Positions 17,250 to 25,623 of a DNA stretch of 64,000 nt are shown here, one piece after another (positions within the stretch are counted from its first letter, which is position 1; each line of letters opens with the position of its first letter). Position numbers and translations under genes: made by a program. Below the pieces are notes generated by a model that ran no database searches, was not told where the DNA came from, and worked only from the letters and a program-made list of their open reading frames with translations. Source of the stretch: Marinovum sp048263515 (GTDB lineage: Bacteria > Pseudomonadota > Alphaproteobacteria > Rhodobacterales > Rhodobacteraceae); NCBI RefSeq assembly GCF_048263515.1, contig NZ_JBLXEC010000008.1, positions 62,001 through 126,000 on the forward strand, given 5' to 3'.

Positions 17250-18433
17250 TGCTGTTCCTCCTGTTGGTCGCGCCGGAACGGGCCGTAGCTTGTCAAAACC
17301 TCGATATCCTCGTCGATCGCCGCGCGCTCTGCCTCAAGATAGCGCGAAATCGCCTCGGCAAAGCCCCGGTCAGCCACCCAGTGCAGCGAATGGCAGGGCA
17401 CCGGCAGATATCCGCGCGCCAGCTTGTGCTCGCCCTGCGCCCCGGCCTCGACCCGTGCCAGCCCGTGTCGGATGGCGAAATCTATGGCCTGATAGTAACA
17501 CGCTTCGAAGTGCAGGCAGGGGTGATCCTCGATACAGCCCCAGTAGCGGCCATAAAGCACCTCGCGCCCGATGAAGTTCAGCGCCCCCGCCACCGGTCTG
17601 CCGCCCCGCTCGGCCAACACCAGCGCGATGTCGTCGCGCAGCACCTCGTGGGCGATGTCAAAGAACGCCCGCGTCAGGTAGGGCGTGCCCCATTTGCGGC
17701 TGCCGGTGTCCTGATAGAACACCCAGAAGGCATCCCAATGCTCAAGCTCGAACTGATCGCCGGTCAGCGTGCGGATCGTGCCGCCAAAGCCCTGCGCGCG
17801 ACTCCGCTCCTTGCGGATGGTCTTGCGCTTGCGTGACGACAACGCGGCGAGGAAGCCGTCGAAATCGGCATAACCGTGGTTTTCCCAGTGAAACTGCTGG
17901 GTCTGCCGGCGCAACAGGCCCATCTTCTCGCCAGCCTCGGCCTCTTCCCCGGTGCAGAAGGTCACATGCAGCGACGACAGACCGTTGTTGGCTGCCAGCT
18001 TGATCGCGCCCTGCACCAGCGCCGAGGCACCGATCTCCTCGAACCCCGGCCGGGTCAGGAACCGGCGGCCTGTGGCAGGCGTAAAGGGCACCGCGATCTG
18101 CAGCTTGGGGTAATAGTCGCCGCCGGCCTGTTCATAGGCATGCGCCCAGTTATGGTCGAAGATGTATTCGCCCTGGCTGTGGCTCTTGGCGTAAAGCGGC
18201 GCGCAGGCGATCACCTCGCCGCCCAGCCGCGCGGTCAGATAGGTCGGCTGCCAGCCGGTGCCCCGCCCGACCGAGCCGCTGTCCTCCAGCGCGTGAAGAA
18301 ACCGATAGGTGGTGAAGGGATCGAACGGCCGACCGCCATCCGTCACCTCGGGGCAGGCGCAGGCATCCCATGTGGCCGCGCCGATCTCGGCGATCCGGTC
18401 ATGGGTCTGTATCTCGATCTGGGTTTCGCGCAT
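17246..18433 (-). CDS. GNAT-family protein of the FemAB-like / DUF482 type
   Basis: 395 residues. Two acyltransferase-like lobes are suggested by PTYLTARLGGEVIACAPLYA and IALVLAERGGRPVAGALNFI. Between them is a strongly basic segment (LSSRKRKTIRKERSRA). YGRYWGCIEDHPCLHFEACYYQ and EAGAQGEHKLARGYLPV are characteristic of the DUF482 group. The family resembles aminoacyl/peptidoglycan transferases, but its substrate has not been settled to my knowledge. It is coupled to phhB by ATGA and lies 49 bases after the GDPD gene. Confidence 0.85.
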   Translation of the reverse strand: MRETQIEIQTHDRIAEIGAATWDACACPEVTDGGRPFDPFTTYRFLHALEDSGSVGRGTGWQPTYLTARLGGEVIACAPLYAKSHSQGEYIFDHNWAHAYEQAGGDYYPKLQIAVPFTPATGRRFLTRPGFEEIGASALVQGAIKLAANNGLSSLHVTFCTGEEAEAGEKMGLLRRQTQQFHWENHGYADFDGFLAALSSRKRKTIRKERSRAQGFGGTIRTLTGDQFELEHWDAFWVFYQDTGSRKWGTPYLTRAFFDIAHEVLRDDIALVLAERGGRPVAGALNFIGREVLYGRYWGCIEDHPCLHFEACYYQAIDFAIRHGLARVEAGAQGEHKLARGYLPVPCHSLHWVADRGFAEAISRYLEAERAAIDEDIEVLTSYGPFRRDQQEEQQ

Positions 18434-18482
18434 CTCACCTGCCCTGGGGTCCCTCAGAGACTTGGCGTCCCCTGCCCCGCAT

Positions 18483-19235
18483 TCAAGGCAAATACTGCTC
18501 GAAGGTGATATTGCAGGCCAGCTTGCGCGCCTCTGCCTCCTGGGCAGGCGTGCGCACCGTCCAGCAGAGCACCGGAATGCCGCGGTCGCGCAGCGCCGCC
18601 ACCGGGGCCGCGGCCAGATCGGTGATCTGGTGGCTGATGAAGCAGGCGCCGACCCGGTCGAAATCGGGGATCTCGCGAAGATGGGCGCGCGTCGCCTCGG
18701 TCAGCTCGGGCCAGTCGGCCTCGGGGTAGGCGCAGGTGGTCAGACCGCGCGGCACATTTGGCGCCAGCCGCGCCATTTCGGCCATGGAATGCGGGTTGAA
18801 GGACATCACCGCCACAGGGCCATCATAGCCCGCAAGCGCCTGTGCCGTGGCCTCTTCCAACGGGCCCACATCGGGGCCCATGCCGCCATCCTGATCCTTG
18901 ATCTCGACCAGCAGCGGCACCTGGCCGTCGACAATCTCCAGCACCTCGGTAAACGTCGGGATGCCCTCGTCGCCGCCGGTCAGGGTGATCCCTCCCAGCG
19001 CCGCTGCGTCGTGGTCGCCGATGCGCCCGCGCGCGCCCGTCAGCCGGTCGAGCACATAGTCGTGGAACACCATCGCCCGGCCATCGGCGCTGCGCTGCAG
19101 GTCGATCTCGATGCCATAGCCCCGCGCAATCGCCGCGCGGATCGCGGCGCGCGAGTTCTCGGGCCGCCCGTTGCGGCGGTCATGCAGCGCGCGGTGGGCG
19201 ATCGGGCGGTGCTGAAAGGCGGCGGGCAAGGTCAT
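18483..19235 (-). CDS. Glycerophosphodiester phosphodiesterase family protein
   Basis: 250 residues. It has the GDPD catalytic set: HRALHDRRNGRPENS (His and Arg-Glu-Asn), IEIDLQRSADG (metal-binding Glu-Asp), the acid/base histidine in VFHDYVLDRLTG, and LLVEIKDQ. No signal peptide is seen, so it is cytoplasmic. It hydrolyses glycerophosphodiesters to glycerol-3-phosphate and an alcohol. Its ATG overlaps the stop of the RidA-like gene. Confidence 0.93.
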   Translation of the reverse strand: MTLPAAFQHRPIAHRALHDRRNGRPENSRAAIRAAIARGYGIEIDLQRSADGRAMVFHDYVLDRLTGARGRIGDHDAAALGGITLTGGDEGIPTFTEVLEIVDGQVPLLVEIKDQDGGMGPDVGPLEEATAQALAGYDGPVAVMSFNPHSMAEMARLAPNVPRGLTTCAYPEADWPELTEATRAHLREIPDFDRVGACFISHQITDLAAAPVAALRDRGIPVLCWTVRTPAQEAEARKLACNITFEQYLP

Positions 19236-19696
19236 GCGATCTCGAAGATGCCTTCGATCTCGACCGCCACGCCCAGGGGCAACGACGCGGCCGAAACCGC
19301 CGAGCGGGCATGCCGGCCGGCGTCGCCCAGAACCTCGACCATCAGGTCCGAGGCGCCGTTGATCACCTTGGGCTGGTCGGTGAATTCGGGCGTGGAATTG
19401 ACGAAACCGGTCAGCTTGACCACCCGCTTGAGCCGCCCGAGATCGCCCTCGCAGGCGGCGCGCACCTGGGCCAGCAGGCTGAGCGCGCAGGCCTGTGCCG
19501 CCGCCGCGCCCTGGGCCACCTCGAGCTCCTGCCCCAGCTTGCCGAGGATCAACCCGTCAGGGCCGGAGGAAATCTGGCCCGAGACATAGAGCGTGTCGCC
19601 GGAGCGCACGAAGGGCACGTAGTTTGCCGCCGGCGCCGGCGCGTCCGGCAGGGTCAGGCCCAGCTCCTTGAGGCGGGCTTCTATCGGGTTGTCCAT
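19232..19696 (-). CDS. RidA (YjgF/YER057c) family protein
   Basis: 154 residues. It has FVRSGDTLYVSGQI, ALSLLAQVRAACEGDLGRLK, TPEFTDQPKVINGASDLM and HARSAVSAASLPLGVAVEIE. The arginine in HARSAV matches the catalytic Arg that makes RidA an enamine/imine deaminase. It protects PLP enzymes from 2-aminoacrylate. It heads the ATGA-coupled run with GDPD; RBS AGGAGGTGACC lies just upstream. Confidence 0.93.
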   Translation of the reverse strand: MDNPIEARLKELGLTLPDAPAPAANYVPFVRSGDTLYVSGQISSGPDGLILGKLGQELEVAQGAAAAQACALSLLAQVRAACEGDLGRLKRVVKLTGFVNSTPEFTDQPKVINGASDLMVEVLGDAGRHARSAVSAASLPLGVAVEIEGIFEIA

Positions 19697-19762
19697 TGGT
19701 CACCTCCTGAAATTTGTGGCGACGCTAGAGCGGCCCCGCGCCGGGGGCAAGCCCGTTCCGCC

Positions 19763-21064
19763 CTAGCTTTCGCGCATCGCGCGGGCGAGGTAATCGGCCA
19801 GCGGCTTGAGGAGGTAGACCAGCGGCGAGCGTGCCTCGGTGCGCAGGAAGGCCTCGACCGGCATGCCGGGGATCAGCGCGGTGCCTTCGGGCAGCTTGGC
19901 GATTTCGCCGGGCCGCAGCACGATCTCGGCACGGTAATAGGGCTGGCGGCTGACCTCGTCGACAAAGGCGTCGCCCGAAATCTTGACCACCTCGCCGTAG
20001 ATCTCCGGCGTCTCGCGCTGGCTCAGCGAGGTCAGGCGCAGCATCACCTCCTGGCCGACGTGCACCTCGTCGATGTTGATCGGCGCGACGCGGGCGGCGA
20101 TCACCGCAGGCCGGTCGCGCGGCACCAGGAACATCAGCGGTTCGGCGGGGCGGATCACCGCGCCCTTGCCGAAGACCGCGAGGTCATAGACCGCACCGGC
20201 CACCGGTGCGCGGATCTCCATCCGGCCCAGCCGGTCGCGCAGCGCGGTGACCTCTTCGGCCAGCTCCCACTCGCGCACCCGCAGGTCGCGCAGCTGGGTG
20301 ATCGCCTCTTCCCGCAGCCGCGAGCCGATCGACAGGATGGTGATGTCGATCTCGGCGATCCGGGTCAGCGCCTGCGCCTTCTGCGCCGTCAGCTCGCCCG
20401 CCAGTCCCTGCAGCTCGGCCCGCTGCCGCTGCACCGCCAGCACCCGCGAAGCCTGGGCCAGTTTCTTGTCGAGCAGGGTCTGCTGGTTCTTCAACTCCTC
20501 GTCGATCAGCGCGCGCCGCTCGTCGAGCGCCTCTTGCTGCGCTTCGATCCCCTCGATCTGCACCGCGATCTGCCGCGATTGCGACCGCAGCCGGTCGATC
20601 TCGCTTTCGGTCGATTCGGCACGGGCCTGGAACAGCCGGGTCTGCCCGGCGATCATCTCGGCCACCGAGGGAAACTCGGCCGCAGCGGCCAGCAGGCGGG
20701 GGTCGTAGTCCGGGGCCTCGGCACCGTCGCGCTCGGCCTCGAGCCGGCCGCGCCGCGCCATGATCTCGTGCATCTGGTCCTCGGCGATGGTCAGCTTGCC
20801 CCGGATCAGCGCCGGGTCGAGCCTGAGCAGCACCTCGTCGGCGCCGACGATATCGCCCTCGCCCACCAGCAGGTCCGACACCGTGCCGCCATCGGTGTGC
20901 TGGATCGCCTGACGGTTCTGGTGCACCTCGACCTGGCCCGAGGCGATCACCGCGCCGGTGATCCGGCTCAGCGCCGCCCAGCTGCCGAACCCGCCGATCA
21001 GCGCCACCAGCGCCAGAACGCCGAGAAACAGCGGCGTGCGGACGGAGAATTCCTGACGGCTCAT
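19763..21064 (-). CDS. Type I secretion membrane fusion protein (HlyD family)
   Basis: 433 residues. One N-terminal transmembrane helix (TPLFLGVLALVALIGGFGSW) is followed by the HlyD lipoyl-like hairpin (VHQNRQAIQHTDGGTVSDLL, VGEGDIVGADEVLLRLDP). Long coiled-coil stretches cover roughly residues 95-290, then the returning lipoyl half (MEIRAPVAGAVYDLAVF) and beta-barrel (NIDEVHVGQEVMLRLTSL). It bridges the inner-membrane ABC exporter to TolC. The start overlaps the ABC gene's stop (ATGA). No TolC homologue lies nearby. Confidence 0.94.
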   Translation of the reverse strand: MSRQEFSVRTPLFLGVLALVALIGGFGSWAALSRITGAVIASGQVEVHQNRQAIQHTDGGTVSDLLVGEGDIVGADEVLLRLDPALIRGKLTIAEDQMHEIMARRGRLEAERDGAEAPDYDPRLLAAAAEFPSVAEMIAGQTRLFQARAESTESEIDRLRSQSRQIAVQIEGIEAQQEALDERRALIDEELKNQQTLLDKKLAQASRVLAVQRQRAELQGLAGELTAQKAQALTRIAEIDITILSIGSRLREEAITQLRDLRVREWELAEEVTALRDRLGRMEIRAPVAGAVYDLAVFGKGAVIRPAEPLMFLVPRDRPAVIAARVAPINIDEVHVGQEVMLRLTSLSQRETPEIYGEVVKISGDAFVDEVSRQPYYRAEIVLRPGEIAKLPEGTALIPGMPVEAFLRTEARSPLVYLLKPLADYLARAMRES

Positions 21065-22785
21065 TGCACCCCTCCCGGCCCGGCCTGGCGAATCTGCGCG
21101 GCATTCTGCACCGTTTTCTTCAGCACTTCGTCGCGCGGGCCAAAGGCCACGCGGGCACCGTGATCGAGCACCAGCAGCAGGTCGCATTCCTGGATCGCCG
21201 CCGGTCGATGCGCCATGATCAGCACCGCACCGCCCCGCGCCTTGACCGCGCGGATCGCAGCGTTGACCGCAGCGCTGCCTTCGTTGTCGAGATTGGAGTT
21301 GGGCTCGTCGAGCACCAGAATTTCGGGGCTGCTGTAGAGCGCCCGCGCCAGCCCGATGCGCTGCATCTGGCCGCCCGACAGCCGCCCGCCATGGGCGTCG
21401 ATCACCGTGTCATAGCCCTGCGGCAACTTCAGGATCAGTTCATGCGCCGCCGCCATCTGCGCCGCCTCGACCACCTTCTGCGCATCCGGCTCCGGCTCGA
21501 GCCGGGCGATGTTCTCGGCAATAGTACCGTCGAACAGCTCGACCTTCTGCGGCAGGTAACCGATGTATTGCCCCAGTTTCTCGGGCGGATATTGATCGAG
21601 CGTTGCGCCGTCGAGGCGGATGCGCCCCGAGGCCGGCGGCCAGAGGCCGGTGAGCGCCCGCGCCAGGGTGGATTTGCCGGCGCCCGACGGCCCGATCACG
21701 CCCAGCGCCTGCCCCGGACGTATGTCGAAAGAGATCATCCGCAGCGCCGCCTGCCGCTCGGTCGGCGGGATGATCGTCAGCTGCTGCACCTCGAGATGCG
21801 CCTTGGGGCGGGGCAGCTCCATGCGTTGTTTCTCCGGCGGGGTCGAACCCAGGAGCAGCGCCAGCGCCTGCCAGCCCTGCCGCGCCCGTTGCGCCACACC
21901 CCACTGGCCGATCAGCAGTTCGATCGGCGCGAGCGCCCGACCCAGCAGGATCGAGCCGGCGATCATCGCCCCGGCCGAGAGCTCGCCGCGCAGCACCAGC
22001 CAGGCGCCGAGACCCAGCATCGCCGATTGCAGTAAGAGCCGCAGCGCCCGGGTCAGGGCGGTGAAGCCGCCGCTGACATCAGAGCTGCTGATCTGGCCAT
22101 CGAGTGCCTGCCGCCGCGCGCCTTTCCAGCGGGCCAGCGCCGCCTTGTGCATGCCCATGGCATGCACCATCTCGGCCTCGTCGCGCATCCGGCTGGCCAC
22201 CGCCTCGGACTTGTGCGCCGCGCGGCCATGGGCCTGTACCGGCGCCTTCTGCATCTGCTGCGAGATCAGCGCGATCACCACCAGCAACGCGCCGCCGCCC
22301 AGCGCCAGCAACCCGAGGAAGGGATGGAAGATCGCGATCCCGGCCAGAAAGAACGGCGTCCACGGCAGATCGAACAGCGCGATCAGCACCGGCGAGGTCA
22401 GGAACCGCTGCACCGATTCCAGATCGCGCAGCCCGGTGGCCGAGCTTTCATCCGACCGCGCCGCCGCACGCCGCAGGCTGGCATTGAACACCCGGTCATC
22501 CAGCCGCGACTGGAACCGCGCGCCGACCCGCGCCATGATCCGGCCACGGACGAAATCCAGCAGGCCCATCATCGTGTAGAGAAAGATCACCAGCGCCGAG
22601 AGCGCCACCAGCGTGGCCTCCGACCGGCTCGACAGCACCCGGTCATAGACCTGCAGCATGTAAAGCGGCCCGGTCAGCATCAGCAGGTTGGCGAAAAAGC
22701 TGAACAGGGCGACGGCCCAGTAGAGCCCGCGGCTCTCGCGGCGCACCTTGCGCAATTCGCTCAACCCGGCGTCGCGTGCTTGCAT
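21061..22785 (-). CDS. Type I secretion ABC exporter, PrtD/AprD type
   Basis: 574 residues. A six-helix membrane domain (YWAVALFSFFANLLMLTGPL onward) precedes a nucleotide-binding domain. Walker A is GPSGAGKST, the signature is LSGGQMQRIGLARAL, Walker B is EILVLDEPNSNLD, and the H-loop is MAHRP. Length and lack of a peptidase C39 domain match exporters of RTX proteases and adhesins. It is followed without gap by its HlyD partner. No RTX substrate (GGxGxDxxx repeats) is seen in the window. Confidence 0.94.
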   Translation of the reverse strand: MQARDAGLSELRKVRRESRGLYWAVALFSFFANLLMLTGPLYMLQVYDRVLSSRSEATLVALSALVIFLYTMMGLLDFVRGRIMARVGARFQSRLDDRVFNASLRRAAARSDESSATGLRDLESVQRFLTSPVLIALFDLPWTPFFLAGIAIFHPFLGLLALGGGALLVVIALISQQMQKAPVQAHGRAAHKSEAVASRMRDEAEMVHAMGMHKAALARWKGARRQALDGQISSSDVSGGFTALTRALRLLLQSAMLGLGAWLVLRGELSAGAMIAGSILLGRALAPIELLIGQWGVAQRARQGWQALALLLGSTPPEKQRMELPRPKAHLEVQQLTIIPPTERQAALRMISFDIRPGQALGVIGPSGAGKSTLARALTGLWPPASGRIRLDGATLDQYPPEKLGQYIGYLPQKVELFDGTIAENIARLEPEPDAQKVVEAAQMAAAHELILKLPQGYDTVIDAHGGRLSGGQMQRIGLARALYSSPEILVLDEPNSNLDNEGSAAVNAAIRAVKARGGAVLIMAHRPAAIQECDLLLVLDHGARVAFGPRDEVLKKTVQNAAQIRQAGPGGVQ

Positions 22786-23030
22786 GGATGGTCACTCGCT
22801 CTTGTTCGTCTGCCCGGCGCGGGGCCGGACCGGGGCCAGACTGCCCCGGCAGGTCGGTTTGCGCCAGTGTCACCCGAAGGCCACAGCATGGCCCGGCGAC
22901 GGCACTGGCGGTGGGATAGGTCCCTGAATAGACTAAATGACCAGAGACTACATAGCGATTATTGCAAAGCCTTTGAGATTGCCTCTTTGATGCGGTTTTG
23001 CATCCCCGATGCTGCAAGGAGACCCCTGAC

Positions 23031-23597
23031 ATGTTGCGGAGACAGTTCCTCACGACCGCCGCGGCGGTGGCGCTCTACTTCGCCGCCCGCCCTGCCCTTG
23101 CCCTGACGATGGACAACGCCAAGGCGCTGGTCGATGCGCTGGTGGCGGATATCGCCAGGGCCTCGGGCACCGCCGACTTCGAGGGCCTGTTCAAACGCTA
23201 CGCCGATGTGCCGGGCATTGCGGGCTATGTTCTGGGGCTCGATGGTCGCAACGCCAGCGCGGCGCAGAAGCGCGATTTTCAAGAGGCCTTTACCGGCTAT
23301 GTCGCGCGCAAGTACGGCCCCCGACTGCGCGATTTCACCGGCGGGCGCATCGAGGTGACCGAGGTGCGGCAGGTCAAGAGCTTCCACGAGGTGTCCTGCA
23401 GCGCGCATCTGCCCGGCGCGGCCCCGCAGGCGCTGGATTTCACCGTGTCCGACGCCGGCGGGCGCGAGTTGATCTTCAACCTGAAGATCGGCGGCGTGAA
23501 CCTGCTGCTGACCGAACGCACCGAGATCGGCTCGATGATCGACCGGCGCGGTGGCGATCTCGATGCGATGATCGCGGATCTGCGCGGCGCCGGCTGA
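23031..23597 (+). CDS. MlaC/Ttg2D-like phospholipid-binding periplasmic protein
   Basis: 188 residues with an N-terminal twin-arginine-like signal (MLRRQFLTTAAAVALYFA, cleavage near ALALT). The body has KRYADVPGIAGYVLGLDGRN, QKRDFQEAFTGYVARKYGPR and LIFNLKIGGVNLLLTERTEI, matching the MlaC fold that ferries phospholipids between membranes. The ATG at 23031 follows AAGGAGA. It is divergent from the secretion genes. None of the usual partners (mlaD, mlaE, mlaF) is here, so it is an orphan; the family call is fairly good, the lipid role inferred. Confidence 0.82.
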   Translation: MLRRQFLTTAAAVALYFAARPALALTMDNAKALVDALVADIARASGTADFEGLFKRYADVPGIAGYVLGLDGRNASAAQKRDFQEAFTGYVARKYGPRLRDFTGGRIEVTEVRQVKSFHEVSCSAHLPGAAPQALDFTVSDAGGRELIFNLKIGGVNLLLTERTEIGSMIDRRGGDLDAMIADLRGAG

Positions 23598-23603
23598 GCC
23601 GGC

Positions 23604-23927
23604 CTAGCGGCCCATCACATCCTCTTCGGTCTCGGAGGCCGAAATGCCCAGCGCCTCGAGCCCGGTTTCCAGATGGTCGGGCAGATGTGGCGTGCCCAGC
23701 AGGTAATCGGCGGTGGGCGTCGTCGCCTCATCGCGGGCAGTGGCGATGGCCTCGTCAAGCTCGGCGGCGTCGAAACTGCCGCGCCCGATCCACATCACCG
23801 CCACCAGCGAGGTCAGCTCTTCCTCCGTCAGCCGATCAAGAAAGCCGCGCAACTCGCCCTCAGCGCGGCCCAGCTCGCGCGCCATGACGATGACCTGCGC
23901 CACCTTGTAGCCTGAAATTTCCAGCAT
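23604..23927 (-). CDS. DUF3775 domain protein
   Basis: 107 residues. KVAQVIVMARELG near the start, LTSLVAVMWIGRGSFD in the middle and the acidic tail (SASETEEDVMGR) fit DUF3775, a small alphaproteobacterial family without known function. The ATG is preceded by GGAGACGCGAG. It ends six bases from the convergent MlaC-like gene, and its nearest upstream neighbour on the strand is the short-chain dehydrogenase. Confidence 0.85.
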   Translation of the reverse strand: MLEISGYKVAQVIVMARELGRAEGELRGFLDRLTEEELTSLVAVMWIGRGSFDAAELDEAIATARDEATTPTADYLLGTPHLPDHLETGLEALGISASETEEDVMGR

Positions 23928-23990
23928 CTCGCGTCTCCTTTTGCGGTGTCGTCACAGACTTGTCGCGCGGATCCGATGCCGTCCTTGATC

Positions 23991-24722
23991 TTACGCAAAC
24001 AGCCGGTAATAGAGCCCGTCGGGCAGGAATTTCCCCAAGCGGAAGAGCCAGGCGAAGGGCGCGGGAAAGCTCTTGGCGAACCCGTCGGAGTTCATGTGCT
24101 CGAAGATCGCGCGGGCCGCGGCCTCTGGCTCCATCAGCGCCGGCATCTTGAAATCGTTCTTGTCGGTCAGCCGGGTGCGGATGAAGCCGGGGTTGACCAG
24201 CTGCACCTTGACGCCGGTGCCGCTCAGATCGGCATGCAGCGCTTCGGCCATGGCCATGACACCGGCCTTGGAGGCAGCATAGCCGGTGGCCCCCGGCAGC
24301 CCGCGATAGCCGGCGAGCGAGCCGGTCATGACGATATGGCCGCTGCCGCGCGCCACCATGCCCGGCACCACCTGCCCCAGCACACGCGCCGCACCGGTGA
24401 AGTTCACGTCGCACATTGCGGTGACCTGCTCGGGGTTCCAGTCCTGCGCCGCCTGCGGCCAGTAGACGCCCGCCAGATAGACCAGCCCGTCGATCTCGCC
24501 GGCCTCGGCGGCGGCGCGGGCCACGGCCTCGTCATCGGTGACGTCACAGGGAAGCACCTGCGCCCGGCCCGGAAGTTCCTGCGCCAGCCCGGTCAGCCGA
24601 TCCTCGCTGCGCGCCGACAGGATGACCTGCGCGCCGGCCCGGCTGAGCTTTTGCGCCAGCGCCCGGCCGAGGCCTTCGCTTGCGCCCACGATCCAATAGC
24701 GTTTTCCTACGAAATCCGTCAT
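23991..24722 (-). CDS. Short-chain dehydrogenase/reductase
   Basis: 243 residues. Rossmann motif is IVGASEGLGRALAQKLS, and the DVTDDEAV turn and LVYLAGVYWPQ (NAG-like) follow. The catalytic Ser is in VMTGSLAGYRGLPG and the YxxxK pair in GYAASKAGVMAMAEAL. VQLVNPGFIRTRLTDK completes the family pattern. AGGAGGCAAG precedes the ATG. It is downstream of the DUF1365/flavoprotein pair on the same strand after 142 bases; in Rhodobacter a comparable SDR belongs to the RpoE-controlled cluster, so co-regulation is plausible. Confidence 0.92.
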   Translation of the reverse strand: MTDFVGKRYWIVGASEGLGRALAQKLSRAGAQVILSARSEDRLTGLAQELPGRAQVLPCDVTDDEAVARAAAEAGEIDGLVYLAGVYWPQAAQDWNPEQVTAMCDVNFTGAARVLGQVVPGMVARGSGHIVMTGSLAGYRGLPGATGYAASKAGVMAMAEALHADLSGTGVKVQLVNPGFIRTRLTDKNDFKMPALMEPEAAARAIFEHMNSDGFAKSFPAPFAWLFRLGKFLPDGLYYRLFA

Positions 24723-24864
24723 CTTGCCTCCTGAGAGCCGACCGGCGCGGAACGCGGCGGGCCTAATTTGCGAAAATCAATTGCCGAGGATGATCGCGCC
24801 AACGGGGGCGGGATACAAGCGGCTGCTGTGGCAGAGATAGAACGCGGCCCGCCGGTCGCCAGCC

Positions 24865-25623
24865 CTAGCGGCTGACCTCATGGCCCGGCGCCTCCGGCCG
24901 GCGGCGATAGGTTGCGCCCTTCCACCAGAGTTTGAGCGCCTGCCAGTGGATCAGCGCCCGCACCCGCCGCGCGCCAAACGGGCGGCGCAGGCAGAACCGC
25001 AGGATCGCCGCATCGGTCAGGGGTTTGCGCGGTCCGGTCAGCGTCGCGGTGACCCCGCCGCCCGCCCCGGTGCCGAGGTCGATCCAGATGCCGATGCGGT
25101 CGTCGCGGATGTCGAAGCGGAAGATGTATTGCCCCGCCACCGGCTGAAACGGCGAGACATGCAGTATCTTCTGCGCCGTGATGCGGTCGTCAGCCGTGAG
25201 GGGCGAAAGGTCGGGTTTGTGGCAGAGGTAGCAATGCCGGTCGCCGAAGGTATTGGTCACCTCGGCAATCACCGCGCAAAGCCGGTCGCGGCCGTCATGG
25301 ATCAGCCAGAAGCTCACCGGGTTGAACACATGCCCCAGCACGCGCGGCTGCGCCAGCAGAAGCACCGGGCCAGTCAGTGCCAGATTGTAGCGCGCCAGCA
25401 CTTCGCGCACCCAGGCAGCCCCGCGCCCGGCCTTGGGCGCGCCGCCATGGTCGCTGTCATGCAAGGAGGTCAGCCCGGCACGGTTGCGACCAAAGAGGCG
25501 CAGCCCGGGCACATCCGCCTCGGCATCCAGCAGCACGTAGTCGACCCCGTAACGAAAGCTGTTCTCGACCGCGCCCTTGCGCCCGTGCCAGGTGTGACCG
25601 GCGATATGGTCGATGCCCGTCAT
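24865..25623 (-). CDS. DUF1365 family protein
   Basis: 252 residues beginning MTGIDHIAGHTWHGRKG at the ATG overlapping the flavoprotein stop (ATGA). Hallmarks are HTWHGRKGAVENSFRY, LLAQPRVLGHVFNPVSFWL, VIAEVTNTFGDRHCYL and KILHVSPFQPVAGQYIFRF. In Rhodobacter sphaeroides the DUF1365 protein RSP1090 and its flavoprotein neighbour are, from memory, needed for full RpoE activation by singlet oxygen and act on modified fatty acids. The biochemical step of DUF1365 is not certain. Confidence 0.9.
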   Translation of the reverse strand: MTGIDHIAGHTWHGRKGAVENSFRYGVDYVLLDAEADVPGLRLFGRNRAGLTSLHDSDHGGAPKAGRGAAWVREVLARYNLALTGPVLLLAQPRVLGHVFNPVSFWLIHDGRDRLCAVIAEVTNTFGDRHCYLCHKPDLSPLTADDRITAQKILHVSPFQPVAGQYIFRFDIRDDRIGIWIDLGTGAGGGVTATLTGPRKPLTDAAILRFCLRRPFGARRVRALIHWQALKLWWKGATYRRRPEAPGHEVSR

